Shown: positions 34,161 through 45,308 of the stretch, one piece after another | Position numbering within the stretch: position 1 is the first letter of the stretch | Layout: each line of letters starts with the position of its first letter | NCBI GenBank assembly: GCA_030549495.1 | Contig: JAUIRK010001009.1 | Location: 248,001-312,000 of the forward strand | Reading direction: 5' to 3' | Source of the DNA: Nectonema munidae | Taxonomy: Eukaryota; Nematomorpha; Nectonematoida; Nectonematidae | DNA: 64,000 nt | Position numbers and translations under genes: made by a program | Notes under the pieces: generated by a model | What the model saw: only the letters and a program-made list of their open reading frames with translations | What the model was told of the DNA's origin: nothing | Database searches by the model: none

Positions 34161-36650
34161 TATTCGTGCTGGGGGGGGGGGGGACTAAAACTATAAAATT
34201 AATTGTACAAAATTGGTTGAATCATATCCCTTCAAATTTCGTGACTTTTCCTAAAATCTCTAGCTGCTTCATTTGATACCATTTTCATGGTAGTTGAATG
34301 ACACTTTCATGTCCAAAACTGTCAATCAAAATCAAACATTAAAATTTTTCAGCAAACTTTTGACATTATCTGTAGGTAACCTTATAACTTAGGGTCTATA
34401 TTATATACTACCTTGAAAATTTATATTTATATATACAGTTTTGAACGCATGCCACTTTATATATTTAATTTTTTCAATAATCATGGCTACTTTTTAGAAA
34501 ATGTCAATCAAAATTTTGATTGATCAGAAATATATCTAATAAAATATTCCTTCAAATTTTACATAAAATATATGTTTTATACTAAATCGATCATGCGGGT
34601 TTCATTTCTGGACTTAGTTTTCGCATTTAGAGGTTTTACTCTCCCTATCAATCAAATTTGCGGTTTATGTCTGAAAACTATTTACAAAAATATTCTCTCT
34701 AATTTTAAATGAAATATATGTTTTTATACCCAATAAACCATGCTAGTTTATTTCTGAAATCAATTTTAAAATGTCTGAAAGTGTCAATCAAATATTTGAT
34801 TTACGTCTTATGTCTGCAGAAATATTTTTGAAATTTAAATAAAATATCTGTTTTTATCCCAAATGGGAGATATTGGTGTTATTTTTGAACTCATGTTTAG
34901 CATTTATTGTTTTAAAATATCTGGAAGCTTTATTCATATTTGCGGTTTACTTCTAGATAGTGTCTTAAAAATATTTTCAAAAAAATAAAATATCTGTTTT
35001 TATACCAAATCGACTGTGCTTATTTTATTTCTGTACTCCATTACTGTTAAAAAATATCTGGAAGTGGCAATTAAATTAGTCATTTCTGTAAAAAAATTTC
35101 AAAAATTTCAAACTTTTTTTTTGTATATTTTGGCTTATAATACTTTCTTCAATCATATTGAGTATGAAGTATTTATTTAAAAAAAAACCAAACCAATAAA
35201 GTCTTTTGAAGATTAGTATGAGAGAAGAAAATAACCTGAAAACTAATTGAAAAGAGAACGTGTGATCAAATGAAATAAAAAAAAATATATATGTATCTTG
35301 ACTAAATAGAAGATCTACCATGTTCTAGTGAACTAGGAAGTGGTGTAATGATCTAATATTGGGTGCTACAAAAAAGATTTTGACAGGGATGAAGTTCCTC
35401 TTTTACAAATGAAAAATCTTTAAATCTATAGCTTATCATCTAGGATTACATTTATCATTTAACTAAGATGGGTTGGAAATCTGAAAATTTAGAAATGTCA
35501 GATTTAACAAAAATGGCACAGATGCCAATATGTGAGAATTTAGTCACTATCAAGATATTTTTAATTTAAATTGAATTTGTCCATCTTTTTCCTTTTGCTT
35601 GAAAGCGAGAAATTTTTAGATGAAGAAGGGTGAAAACTTTTTGTAATTGAAGAATGAACATCACGAATGATTCATCAGAAAAAAACCTTTGAACTGATAT
35701 TGGTTGACAAATGTTCAGGCCTGATAATATAATACCCGATACTGATAAAAAAAAGCCTAAGAAAAATCCTTAAAAATTTTTTTTCAAACACACTGGAAGA
35801 AAATAAATTTCTAATTAAAATAGAGCTACCAAGAAAGGATCATCATAGAATGAATAGCAAAATTAGATTCTTTAAATTATAAAAAGACGTAGAGACTATA
35901 CGAGTCGATAACGAATTTGCAGCTAAAACGATGGAGGTCCTATCGAGATACCCAATTTGCTGACAAATGAAATATTTTAAGTGAATTAAAGACCTAAATT
36001 TGGTTTATTAAATAAATTAAGAAAATAATTACCAGAAAAACACTGCAAGTAGAAGTTATTTTTATGTTTATATATTTCACATTCATTAACAGGTAATCGA
36101 TTTTTGTCACAGGTTTGATTCATTTCATTAAAAATGAACATCACCATTAAATTCTACATTACTATGAAAATGGATAAAAAACTTTTTCTCAGGTTTGATT
36201 GATATTTATAATAAAAAAAGTAATATCACCAATAAACACAGCGTACTTGAAAATTGGTATATGTGTGTAAAAAACTTTATATAATTATTCGGATAAAATG
36301 TTTCTTTTTGAGATAAATCAATTTTTTGACAGATTTGATTGATTTTTATAAAAAATAAACATCACCACTGAATTCAGCATACTTGAAAATGGGTATATAT
36401 GTGTAAAAAACGTTATACAATTATTTCAATAAAAAGTTAATTTTTGATATGAGCTGTCAAATATAAATCAATTTTTTTGACAGGTTTGATTTATTTTGAT
36501 ATAAAAAAAATGGACATCACCACTAAATTCAGCATAGTTGAAATATATATGTAACATTAAAATATTTATAAAAACTTATTAATATCTGAGAAAAATAGGG
36601 GGGGGTGGCACTTTACGCCCTCCCTCCCCCCCCCCCCCCCCCCCCCAGCA
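34161..36650. repeat. Block of two tandem arrays between inverted poly-G and poly-C tracts
   Basis: The left edge is gtgctG13 (G-run 34171-34183) and the right edge C21agcac (C-run 36626-36646), inverted to each other. Array 1 (about 34560-35110) has four diverged units of 125-148 bases, each opening with aaaatatctgtttttatacc. Array 2 (about 36060-36560) has four units of about 80-146 bases around acaggtttgattgattt and acatcaccactRaattcagc. Between the arrays is AT-rich DNA with no gene. 34436-34499 is the second half of a 64-base direct repeat with 32534-32597. It could be a large non-autonomous element or unrelated repeats side by side. Confidence 0.5.
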
Positions 36651-36734
36651 CTTGAGCTTAATATCTGCTAGATCTGGCTAGATGAGGGGGGGGAGGGGCG
36701 TACGCCGGTTCCGCCCCTTTAAATGCGCCAGTGA

Positions 36735-37020
36735 TAGGTTTAAGAGTCTGGTCAATAGGCATAGAATACTTTTTAAATTTTGGTGATACAGCTTTTAACT
36801 GTTGCTTTGAAACAGTTACTCTAACACGTTCTCTAGCTTTAAAATTTCAGCATTGCTTTACGAAATCTCTCTCAATGTGACATTTGCCACCAATGAGTTC
36901 ACAGTTTGTAGTAACGGAATTATTGTTACCTTTTTCAATTTTTATAAAACAACTCTGTTCCTGTGCCAAGTGGGATTTCACTTCTTTAAGTTTTGAAAGG
37001 CACATTCTGCCTTCTTATTT
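36735..37020 (-). pseudogene. Unrecognised coding-like remnant
   Basis: One minus-strand frame reads MCLSKLKEVKSHLAQEQ, CELIGGKCHIERDFVKQC, a stop, then RERVRVTVSKQQLKAVSP. The composition is protein-like with paired Cys and His, unlike the surrounding AT-rich DNA. I do not recognise the family. The sequence ttaaatgcgccagtg at its downstream edge (36719-36733) looks like a hAT-style terminus, so a transposon origin is likely. Confidence 0.3.
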
Positions 37021-38169
37021 ATCAAAAGATTGGTGCTTAGATTAATAATGTCTTCTCAAATTGTGTTCTTTTGAAGAGGAAGTGCAGTTATTACAAATTA
37101 AAACGTTATACCTTCCCTTTTTTACCGTTGTGCAAAACTATTCGTTTATAAGACAATAAAATGATGAATTTAGCCGGTGAGTTTACTGATTTTCTATTTT
37201 TATATTTGGGCTTAAGAACGCTAGTGACTATAAATACATATGTGCATGTGTATTGGGCGAAGCGGAAGGGGGTGTTTTGTGATGTTTTTTTGTGAGAGAG
37301 CATGAATGTGAAGTGAGTGTATGTGTGTGTCTTTAGAAATGCTATTTCTCAATATAATACGAGCTCCATAGTGTTTGAAAAGAAACCCACTGTGCTTGTG
37401 ATTTTATTTATTTATAAATTCTCCACATCGATGATGATGATGATGATGATAACAAACGAGAGAAATTGGGATATTTTAAGTAGGAAATAAGAAAGATGCG
37501 CCTTTCAGTGATTCACTTAAACTTTTCTCCAAACACTCAAATGCTTGTTATGTGAGGCGAACACAATTTCCAAAAAAATGATCACATTTATACTACAAGG
37601 TTTTTGATATTGATTTTGTTAATTTTTTTGGATAGATATAATTCCTTAAATAAATTGGGCCTAAGCCCGTAAACATGGTGAAAATTACCCTCAAAAGGGA
37701 TAAAATTAAAAATTCGGGGAGCACAAATCATTTTCCTAGACATTTTATTTTCTTATTTTATTTATTTCTATACATTTTTTAAGAAAGTTTTTTAGATCAA
37801 GATAAAAAGTAAAAGAAAAGTTATCATATATTCGAGTTGTTCTCTCCATTTTCTTTTTCATTGTGATTAGAAATAGGCTAATCGTTTCGAAGACCCTGTG
37901 TCTCACTGAAATACCTGTACACTAGGTTTTTTTAAATTCCCAAAAAAAAAATTTTTTGACACCATGTCAGAAAGATGAGTTTTTACGTGTAGAATACGAT
38001 TCTTTTAGTTTTTTTGGCTGAAAATTCAAAAACCTTCCGCTCCTCTTGTATGGAAAATAAAATTTTTTTTACCAAATTTCAAACTTAAAACTCTAACATA
38101 TAATTGAAATTTGTAAAGAATTTTAAGTAAAATTTATTTTAAAAACATATAAAATATGAAGAAAAGTTG
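37021..38169. other. Spacer with a (GAT)n microsatellite
   Basis: Positions 37427-37450 are (atg/gat) repeated about seven times. RTE LINEs in this window end in similar triplets, but no LINE sequence is next to it. Nothing else was recognised. Confidence 0.45.
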
Positions 38170-38450
38170 TCAGAAGGTGTTTTTTCCAACAAACTTCATG
38201 TTTAAGTATTCTATTTTTTTTGAACTTTTGTGTAGCTCCTCCATTAATTTAACTGCTCTTTCGGTGTTTTGATTACTTCTTGCAATATCTATTCTAGACT
38301 TCTCACATTTCCAGTGTTTATTCAAACATTTTAATGCTGTGTTACACTTTATTTTTTGGATTCCTCCAAGCAATTTTTCAGAATCACAATGTTGAGAGTG
38401 GAACCAGGCATCTGCCCAATTATTTGCTATAAACTCGCAGACATATCATC
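38170..38450 (-). pseudogene. Fragment of an uncharacterised protein family, copy 1
   Basis: The frame reads VCEFIANNWADAWFHSQ, LKCLNKHWKCEKSRIDIAR, SNQNTERAVKLMEELHK. It aligns without large gaps with the fragment at 44964-45300 (FVSYVWAPHWFNNQ; FKCFKTHWSQEPSRINIPR; NNQCCERSIKVMQDLYK). I know similar ER..K.M endings only from unnamed arthropod proteins and cannot give a function. It is open for 67 codons, then decays upstream. Confidence 0.45.
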
Positions 38451-39329
38451 TATATGACTATTTTATAAATTTCGAAACAATAAAATGAAATTGTTTCTTT
38501 TGTTCTAATGGAAAATCTTAGTAGGGTGTAAATTGCAAAGAGATTTATTCCACAACTCTAAGAAAATTTGAGATATAATTAAATTTTTGGCATAAGTAGT
38601 CTTTTCATCGGATAATTCCCTACAAAATAACTGTGACTCAGTCAAGAGCTTCGATGTTTCCTTGCTCATCGTTTAACACGGGGTTTCCTAATTCAAGGTG
38701 CAAGATAGTCAATCAATTACTTCAACGTTTAGAATTAATCGAATTATAAATCCGAGATGGTGTTTCTGTTTTATCTTGCAAAGAATTGTGCAAGAAAACG
38801 CTTTTAAAAATTTGTTTTAATTTTCCATTCCTAAAGTTTCTAATCTTTTTCTCTCTTCCTTCTTTCATAGATAAAGTAGAAAGTGAAAAAATTGATTAAG
38901 TTTAGAAATCAGTGTTTATAATCATAAAATCTGTCTATATGTACTTCCAATGCGGCAAATTTTGCTTCATTTAATTTAGATATGTTTTTTTTTGTTTTTA
39001 CGAGATAAATCTTTAGTTCGTGATAATAGTCAAATTTTTAGTTTATTTTAAAAGCTCTAAAAAATTATATAAAAAAAATCTGATTTTATTTATTTATTCA
39101 TTCAAAAATTGTTTTTGAAAGAATTGTAATCTTTTGAATCATCATTTTCAGATTTTAGAAATATTTTTAGCTTGAAATGGTAAATTTAAAATATCAAAGC
39201 TACAATATATCTTTCAATTTTGTTGAAAAAATAAACTCGTTAATTCTGGCGTAAGTTATGAAATCTTTTATCCAGGCTTCTGAAAGCAGCAACGGTGCAC
39301 GTTGATATGAATAAGTTCTAAGAAAGAAA
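38451..39329. other. Spacer, nothing recognised
   Basis: Some of 38451-38700 may be decayed upstream sequence of the fragment before it (a readable QKKQFHFIVSKFIK stretch on the minus strand), but it is full of stops. Nothing else was seen. Confidence 0.35.
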
Positions 39330-39500
39330 TGGAATGATTTCTATGTTTGTCCTAGTTTTACTTATACAGGAAAAACTAACGATTTGCAAAAGTCTCAGTG
39401 CATTCTTTGTGATACCGTGTTTTTCAAAGGAAATAGGAGGGCATCTAACCTGCAAGGACACTTCAATAACCGACTTGGTTGAGGTGAATCTTTTTGAGCT
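39330..39500 (+). pseudogene. BED-type zinc finger remnant of a ZBED5-like hAT
   Basis: The plus frame reads FTYTGKTNDLQKSQCILCDT, then RRASNLQGHFNNRLG. This matches the N-terminal finger of ZBED5/GTF2IRD2-like hAT proteins (FGFT....P.C..C...L....KPS.L.RHF...H). Only this piece remains, and a stop follows. It lies 270 bases left of a separate hAT element. Confidence 0.5.
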
Positions 39501-39771
39501 AGAAAAGCCGTTTTGATTCTAGACCATGTTTTCTGAAATTAGCGTTTTTATATGTTGGCGAACCATTTCTTAATTAATATTAATTAATAATTCTTTTGGA
39601 AATTTATCTTCTTATTTTTAGTTCCGTTGGACATTTTTCGTCAGTTACTCTAAATTGCCCTGTATGTCAAAGATGTTTTGCAATATTTAACTTGTATTGA
39701 GTATAATAAACCGATGGTTCTTTGAAATAATGTAAATGTTTACAAAAACACAGATATCAGGCGGTAATAAC

Positions 39772-41847
39772 CAGGGCAAGGAAAAATTGACCTAAAAAAC
39801 TTTTAAAAATTGTCCTTATTTTTTAAAAAGTTGACCTTGAAAAATTTTTGAAAGTAACATACGTTTACAAAAATGATTGTAAAGCTGTAAAAAATTTATT
39901 AAAATTTCACTGATTCATAGTCATTATTATTTTTTGAATTATAATAAAATATCATATACTTGAAAATATTTTCGTCTTTAAAATTTCGGTCTTTTTCCAG
40001 TAGTTTTTTTAATTTAGAAAACGAACGTTCAACTTCTGAAGTAGTTGCTTGACAGTCCTGTAGCTTCAAATATGTGCTTGGTGAAATTTCACAATTTTTC
40101 ATTTCTATTATTTGTTTTATTTGATTTTGATTGAAACGTCTTTCAAAATATTCCTTAATTTTGCATTCATCTTCACAAAAATTAATTTTGTTAAAAGAAT
40201 TGTAAGCATCTTTTATCGAAAATGTAGAGTTTTGAGATTTTTCTACAAAATCAATCAAATCATTGTAGTTTTGCTTTATTGAGAGTAAATTTTTAGCCAG
40301 ATCATGATTATTTAAACTTTCTTTAGCCCTCCCTTTTTAACAAAATGCTGTCTTCACTATCGATGTTTTGAATAATTCGTCGAATGTTTGGAAGATACTC
40401 ACAGTAATAAAGAGCACTTTTTAGCCAGCTTGCCCACCTTGTTGCAATAGGAGTGGGTGCATATCCAATATCTTTAAGAAGAGAACGCCATCTTTTGTTT
40501 TTGATTGTTAAAGCTTTAACCGAAGAAATTAAATCATCAACATTTTTGTAAAAAGCTTTCACTTTTAGAGCACAGTTATGGAGAAGATGAGAGAAGCATG
40601 TCACGTGAAAGAGATTGGGAAATAAAATCTTCAACGTTTTTCCAGCAGCTACATTATATGTAGCAGCATCTGTTAAAAGCAATTTGTTGGTTTTTAATCA
40701 AATCTTTGATTTCTCGTAATTTATTTGTCGCCAAGTCGTCTATTGCGTTTCTACAAGTTCTTTCAGATGGTAAAACTTTGCCAATACTTTGAAATAAAGA
40801 CTTAATACTTGGATGGTTCAATTTATAAAGAGGAATGTTTGCTTCTAAAAATACCGTTATCAAAATATTAGTAAAGTTTTTATCAGTGATCTTTACAAAG
40901 GATTCAAGACTTTTACTTCGAGAAGCATTATCAAGAATTCTTTTATGCTTTTGCGTTGATCTGTGCTTGTCCACAAAAAAAGTTTTTTCGTATTTCACTT
41001 CAGTCATGCATAATATACAATACAAAGTACTTTTATCTGTAGAATAAGTGAATTCCTTCGGATATTTGAAAACGAAAGAAGATATTTTTTGAAAGTTGTT
41101 TTTAGCAGTTTTTGGCATGTTTGATTTTATTTTTCAAAAATAACAACAGTTGAAGAAAATTGGACAACAAAAATAAAGTTTCTTATGAAAGATTTAAGGA
41201 AGTAATTGTTGAAAAAATGAAAGATGAAGAAGCGCACTAATTAGTGTTGTTTAACAAGCATATGTTTATCGATCATCCTCAAAGGTATGCGCAAATTGCA
41301 AGCACATAAAATATAGGCCTACATGTAATGAACATCTAGTCATGATGATTATATTACAGTATGCAAGCTATAGTAAATATAACAAGTTGAAAACAGGAAA
41401 TAAGCACTGCTCTTTACAGATATCATTTAAATTTAATGCCAGTAAAATGCGAATCCACTCTATATAATAAAAGAACACACCATCTAACAAGAGTATTAAG
41501 GTATGAGGAGTACCTATGTGTCTACTGTAAAAATATGTCTCATTCATAAACAATTTAAAAGCAGAAATAAGAAAAGCGTTGATAAAAATAACTCTCAATT
41601 GATTGGAAGTATTACTCAGTTTCTCTTTTTTAATAAATAAAAAGTTATATACGTTTTTATTATAAGTAAAAATAATTCAAGTTGTGAAAAAAATAAAAAT
41701 TTACTTTATTGACATTATAATAAAAAGTTGACTTTTGTTGACCTATAAATTACTCAACAAAAGATCATTAAAGTTCGAAATAAAAGAAAAAATTGTTTGA
41801 ACTAAAGTTTACGAAAAAATTGACTTTATTGACTTTTACTTGCCCTG
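39772..41847 (-). mobile_element. hAT element, 2.08 kb, perfect 8-bp target duplication, internally deleted
   Basis: The ends CAGGGCAAGG and CTTGCCCTG are inverted and flanked by GTAATAAC on both sides (39764-39771 and 41848-41855), an exact 8-bp hAT duplication. The transposase is on the minus strand. The N-terminal part (41118-40654) is a BED/CGGBP1-like finger (YCILCMTEV and H-x4-H). The second part (40682-40323) has LLLTDAATYNVAAG, HVTCFSHLLHNCA and ATRWASW. The third (40258-39899) has the dimerisation block TTSEVERSFSKLKKLL. The first two join out of frame after KDLIKNQ, where part of the catalytic core seems lost, and a stop near 40322 precedes the third. The clean duplication and long open stretches suggest a fairly recent insertion of a deletion derivative. 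Confidence 0.85.
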
Positions 41848-41855
41848 GTAATAAC

Positions 41856-43226
41856 TAAAGAACAAAAAGCTACCTTACTTCTAGTGCTTCTGATAGAACA
41901 GGATCTAAAGAAGGCAAAAGAACCGGCATATCTTGCATATCTTTATAGCAACAACCTTAAAATGAACGATAGTAAAAGTGCGTATATAGAGCATTGAGGA
42001 TTTTTTTCAAATGGGCTTGAAGCACTCACACCACCACGAATTGCGAAGCAAAAAAATCAAGGGATCAAATCATGACAAGTAAAGGAACGATGTGCACCTT
42101 TGAATAAACTAATTGTGTTATTGGTTCATCAAGAAAATATAAGCCTATTTATTTACTAATGGTCTACTGTTGTTATTTGTCAAATAGGAATCTCTGCTTT
42201 CACCAACATAAATTGGAATATTGATCTGCATGCTGAAGGATGCTAATGATTGATTAGAAATATGTGCAACGCGATATGATGAAAATTTTCACATTCATAT
42301 TTCACATAAATATAATAAATTATTGTTTGCATTATTGGCAAATCGGAGAATTTATTTGTCTAAAAATACACAGTCTTTTATCTCAAAATCCTTGCAAAAT
42401 AGAATACTAATTCCATCCAATTCTAGAAACATATGACATGTAGCATTGGCATTTAAAAAGTCGAAATGAAAAATAAATTTTGCTTACTTTCTTGAATAAA
42501 TTGACTTATCAAATTTTGTTCACTAAAACATCTCATTTGGAAAAAATTTTCAAAGTTTTTTAAATTGAAGAGAAAGTTGTTCAGTAAGGGATCAAAGTTG
42601 CGTGTATTGATTGAAGATGACAGAAACAGCTCTAAATATAATAAATTCTAACTTTTTATATATAACTGACATATTAAATTCATTTTCTTATGCTTCCCTC
42701 AAATACTAAACCTAGTTGTGTGCATATTTCTAAGTCTTTCCATGTAGCTAGTATAGGGTTGCCAGATATCCCGGTTTTCAGGAAATGTATCTTTTTATCG
42801 AGAAGACTTAAGAGAATTCTGGTTTTTCATTAACTAATATTTTATATGTCAAAAAAGAAGAATGAAAAAATTTAGCTCTCATGGTGATTGTTTATCTCTT
42901 TTTTAAAATAAAAATTGATCTTTCACATTCTGAGTATTTTTGATATTAATTATTTTTTCAAGAAATAAAAAATTTTATTCTTAACTTTTTAAAATAATAT
43001 TTTTATCCCTGTTTGGCTGTTTAAATGAAAAGACAATTTATAATGGTAAGAAAAAGATATCATTTGCAAAATATAATCTATGCTTAATTTTTTCGTTTAA
43101 TTTGCAGAAAGTTTCTTAGAATTTCAAAAAAAGAGAGTAATTATAGAGAGCTAAAAAAATTACCTGTCATGAATATGGAAAACTAAATAAGGAGTAAAGA
43201 GAATTGATTTAAAAGGTAAACCACCC
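41856..43226. other. Spacer, one possible terminal motif
   Basis: No gene was seen. At about 42755 agggttgccagatatcccgg resembles a hAT/MITE end, but no partner was found. Confidence 0.35.
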
Positions 43227-43813
43227 AGGGCCGGTTTTAAACCTATTTGACCCATTTTTCAAAATAGGGCCGCGCTATGTGAAAAAAATGAAAAATATTT
43301 ATTCCTGATTTTATCTCATTTAATGCATACTATATTGACAAAAAATTTTTTTTTTATCATTTTTACTCTTTTATACTTTCATTTCCTAATGCTTTTATTG
43401 CTTTGAGAATTTATCACTGATTTGCATCAGGTGAAAAAAGTTTCTCAAAAATAAAGTCAATTAAAACACTTACGGTGTACAACTTTACAAGAGAGACTAA
43501 ACAAGTGGGCAAAGATTTCTTTAGAAAATGAAATTGCAAAAAGCTTGATCAAACTATTATGAAAGAGTTTGCGGAGAAAAATCGTGGAAAAGCCTTTTTT
43601 TCTAAAAATCTGTGTATAATATACTTGTAATTGCCCTTTCTTGGGTATTTACAAATAAAATGTCATGTTGTCTATCAAATTTTTGGTATATCAAAGATTA
43701 ACTGCTTTTTATTCCTTCATTAAGGATAAGCATTTTACACAAAAGATGCCATACAAAAGTTTTTACTCTTGAAGAATAAGGGCCAGCTGTTTGTTATCCA
43801 AATGGGCCCGGCT
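43227..43813 (+). mobile_element. hAT deletion derivative keeping only the dimerisation region
   Basis: The left end is CAGGGCCGGTTTTAAACC. The right edge carries gggcccggc near 43803-43811 as a poor inverse. Inside, about 43425-43600 reads SGEKSFSKIKSIKTL and, in another frame, ERLNKWAKISLENEIAKSL. This is the ..CERSFSKLK.IK...R..M...RL..LA.LSIE.. block of hAT transposases. The rest of the gene is absent. No duplication could be read and the right boundary is uncertain. Confidence 0.5.
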
Positions 43814-44963
43814 ACTTGTAGTTCTGGGTATACCAATATATGTTTATTATACATAAACATGAAAACCTTTTGTGAAATAGTTGAGTTCCAAAGACTTATA
43901 CTGAAGTGTTGTGCAGGACATTTCTTTGTATGGAGTCTTTACTTCTATATCATTTTCATCTAAATATTTTTCTTCCAGTAAATTGCTGAGGACAGCTAGC
44001 TCCTTTTGAAATATGGGCAGGCCAATCTAGGATTGAAATTAGCTTGGAAACATAAACAAGTTAAGAGGATAAAAATTACTTCTATTATTTCGAGAAAAGC
44101 ACTTCCTTGGGATGCTTTTTTTAGATGATTCAAATCAATTGGAAAGTTGTTTCTATTGTTCCTAAACTTGAAAACAAATATAACATTAAAGCATGATGGA
44201 GTTACGGTTAATCTCAAAGCCTTGACTTCCAAAAGGCCTCAAATTTAAATGAGTGGTCTGTGTAGATGTGAGAATGATGACTAGAAAAATGAATGACTCA
44301 ATTTTTTAACTACCAGTTCAGTCCTAATGCAAAACTATAAAATAAAAATGAGCTACTCTATATTAAAACTTATAAAAAATGATAGGCAGAAGAATAGTTT
44401 TCAAAAACCTGAGAGGAATTAAATTCATATTTTTAATAGACAAAATAAACTTACGCTTAAGAATTTGGTGGCAGAAAAAACAGGCAAAATTAAGTATTTG
44501 ATATAAAACGACCTTAAAATAAAGAAATAGAAATAGTCTCAACCATGATTATAGTGGAATCAAATGAGTTAAAGGGATGTAATCTTGATGTGTTAAACTT
44601 TGAGGAGATTTCAAGAAGTATGATATAACATATGTGATTCGGCTTTGTGCTTCGTATGTACTTGCAAATTTTAATGATGTCTCTCTTCTATATAAGTTCG
44701 CTTATGTGTACTGTTTTTTGTATACAACATGTTTTATAATATACTCCTTAAGGATACAACTATTTTGAGTTCACAACTCTGTACTACTTTTGGATGAACT
44801 TTTGCTTAAAAACAATAAAAATAAAGTTTTTTCGGTTTAATATTGAAAAAAGTTCACCCATGACCCATCATCAAATAATCACTCAACCTACCAACAGTTA
44901 ACCCTGAAATAAATTGAAAATGCAGGACTAAAAATTTAGTATTATCGTATTGAAAAATTTTTT
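43814..44963. other. Spacer, nothing recognised
   Basis: This is AT-rich DNA. The open frame at 43996-44232 (minus) has no family resemblance. Confidence 0.35.
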
Positions 44964-45300
44964 TCAAAAAGTTTAACATGCTTTATACAAATCCTGCATA
45001 ACTTTGATGGATCTTTCACAACACTGATTGTTTCTCGGAATATTGATTCTTGAAGGCTCTTGTGACCAATGCGTTTTGAAACATTTGAAAGCTTTTTTGT
45101 ACGGTTTTAAAGCATTTGTCAATTCCTCATATGTTTCTAATCGAACCGTTTGATTATTGAACCAATGCGGAGCCCAAACATATGAAACAAAATGATAAAT
45201 TGGTTGAAGTTGATTTCTCAATTCGGGCAATAAAAAGTATGCTAGAATAATTAAAATGGCTCGTGTATTCCATCTCGCCTTACAAATATTTGGAATTTTT
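44964..45300 (-). pseudogene. Fragment of an uncharacterised protein family, copy 2
   Basis: From about 45300 the minus strand reads CKARWNTRAILIILAYFLLP, ELRNQLQPIYHFVSYVWAPH, then FKCFKTHWSQEPSRINIPR, CCERSIKVMQDLYKAC and a stop. The frame is open for about 105 codons with no disabling change that I can see, though no start is present. It aligns with 38170-38450 (about 40 per cent identity by eye). The upstream edge meets the Gypsy piece at about 45305. The function is unknown. The two copies suggest a mobile or retro-copied gene. Confidence 0.5.
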
Positions 45301-45308
45301 GGAACTTA

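Noticed and set aside
34160-36650. CRISPR-like or satellite array
   Set aside because: The units are diverged, of unequal length and without regular spacers; this is animal nuclear DNA and the arrays are ordinary degenerate tandem repeats.
37427-37450. (GAT)n as the 3' tail of a third RTE LINE
   Set aside because: No LINE coding or leader sequence lies on either side, so a simple microsatellite is enough.
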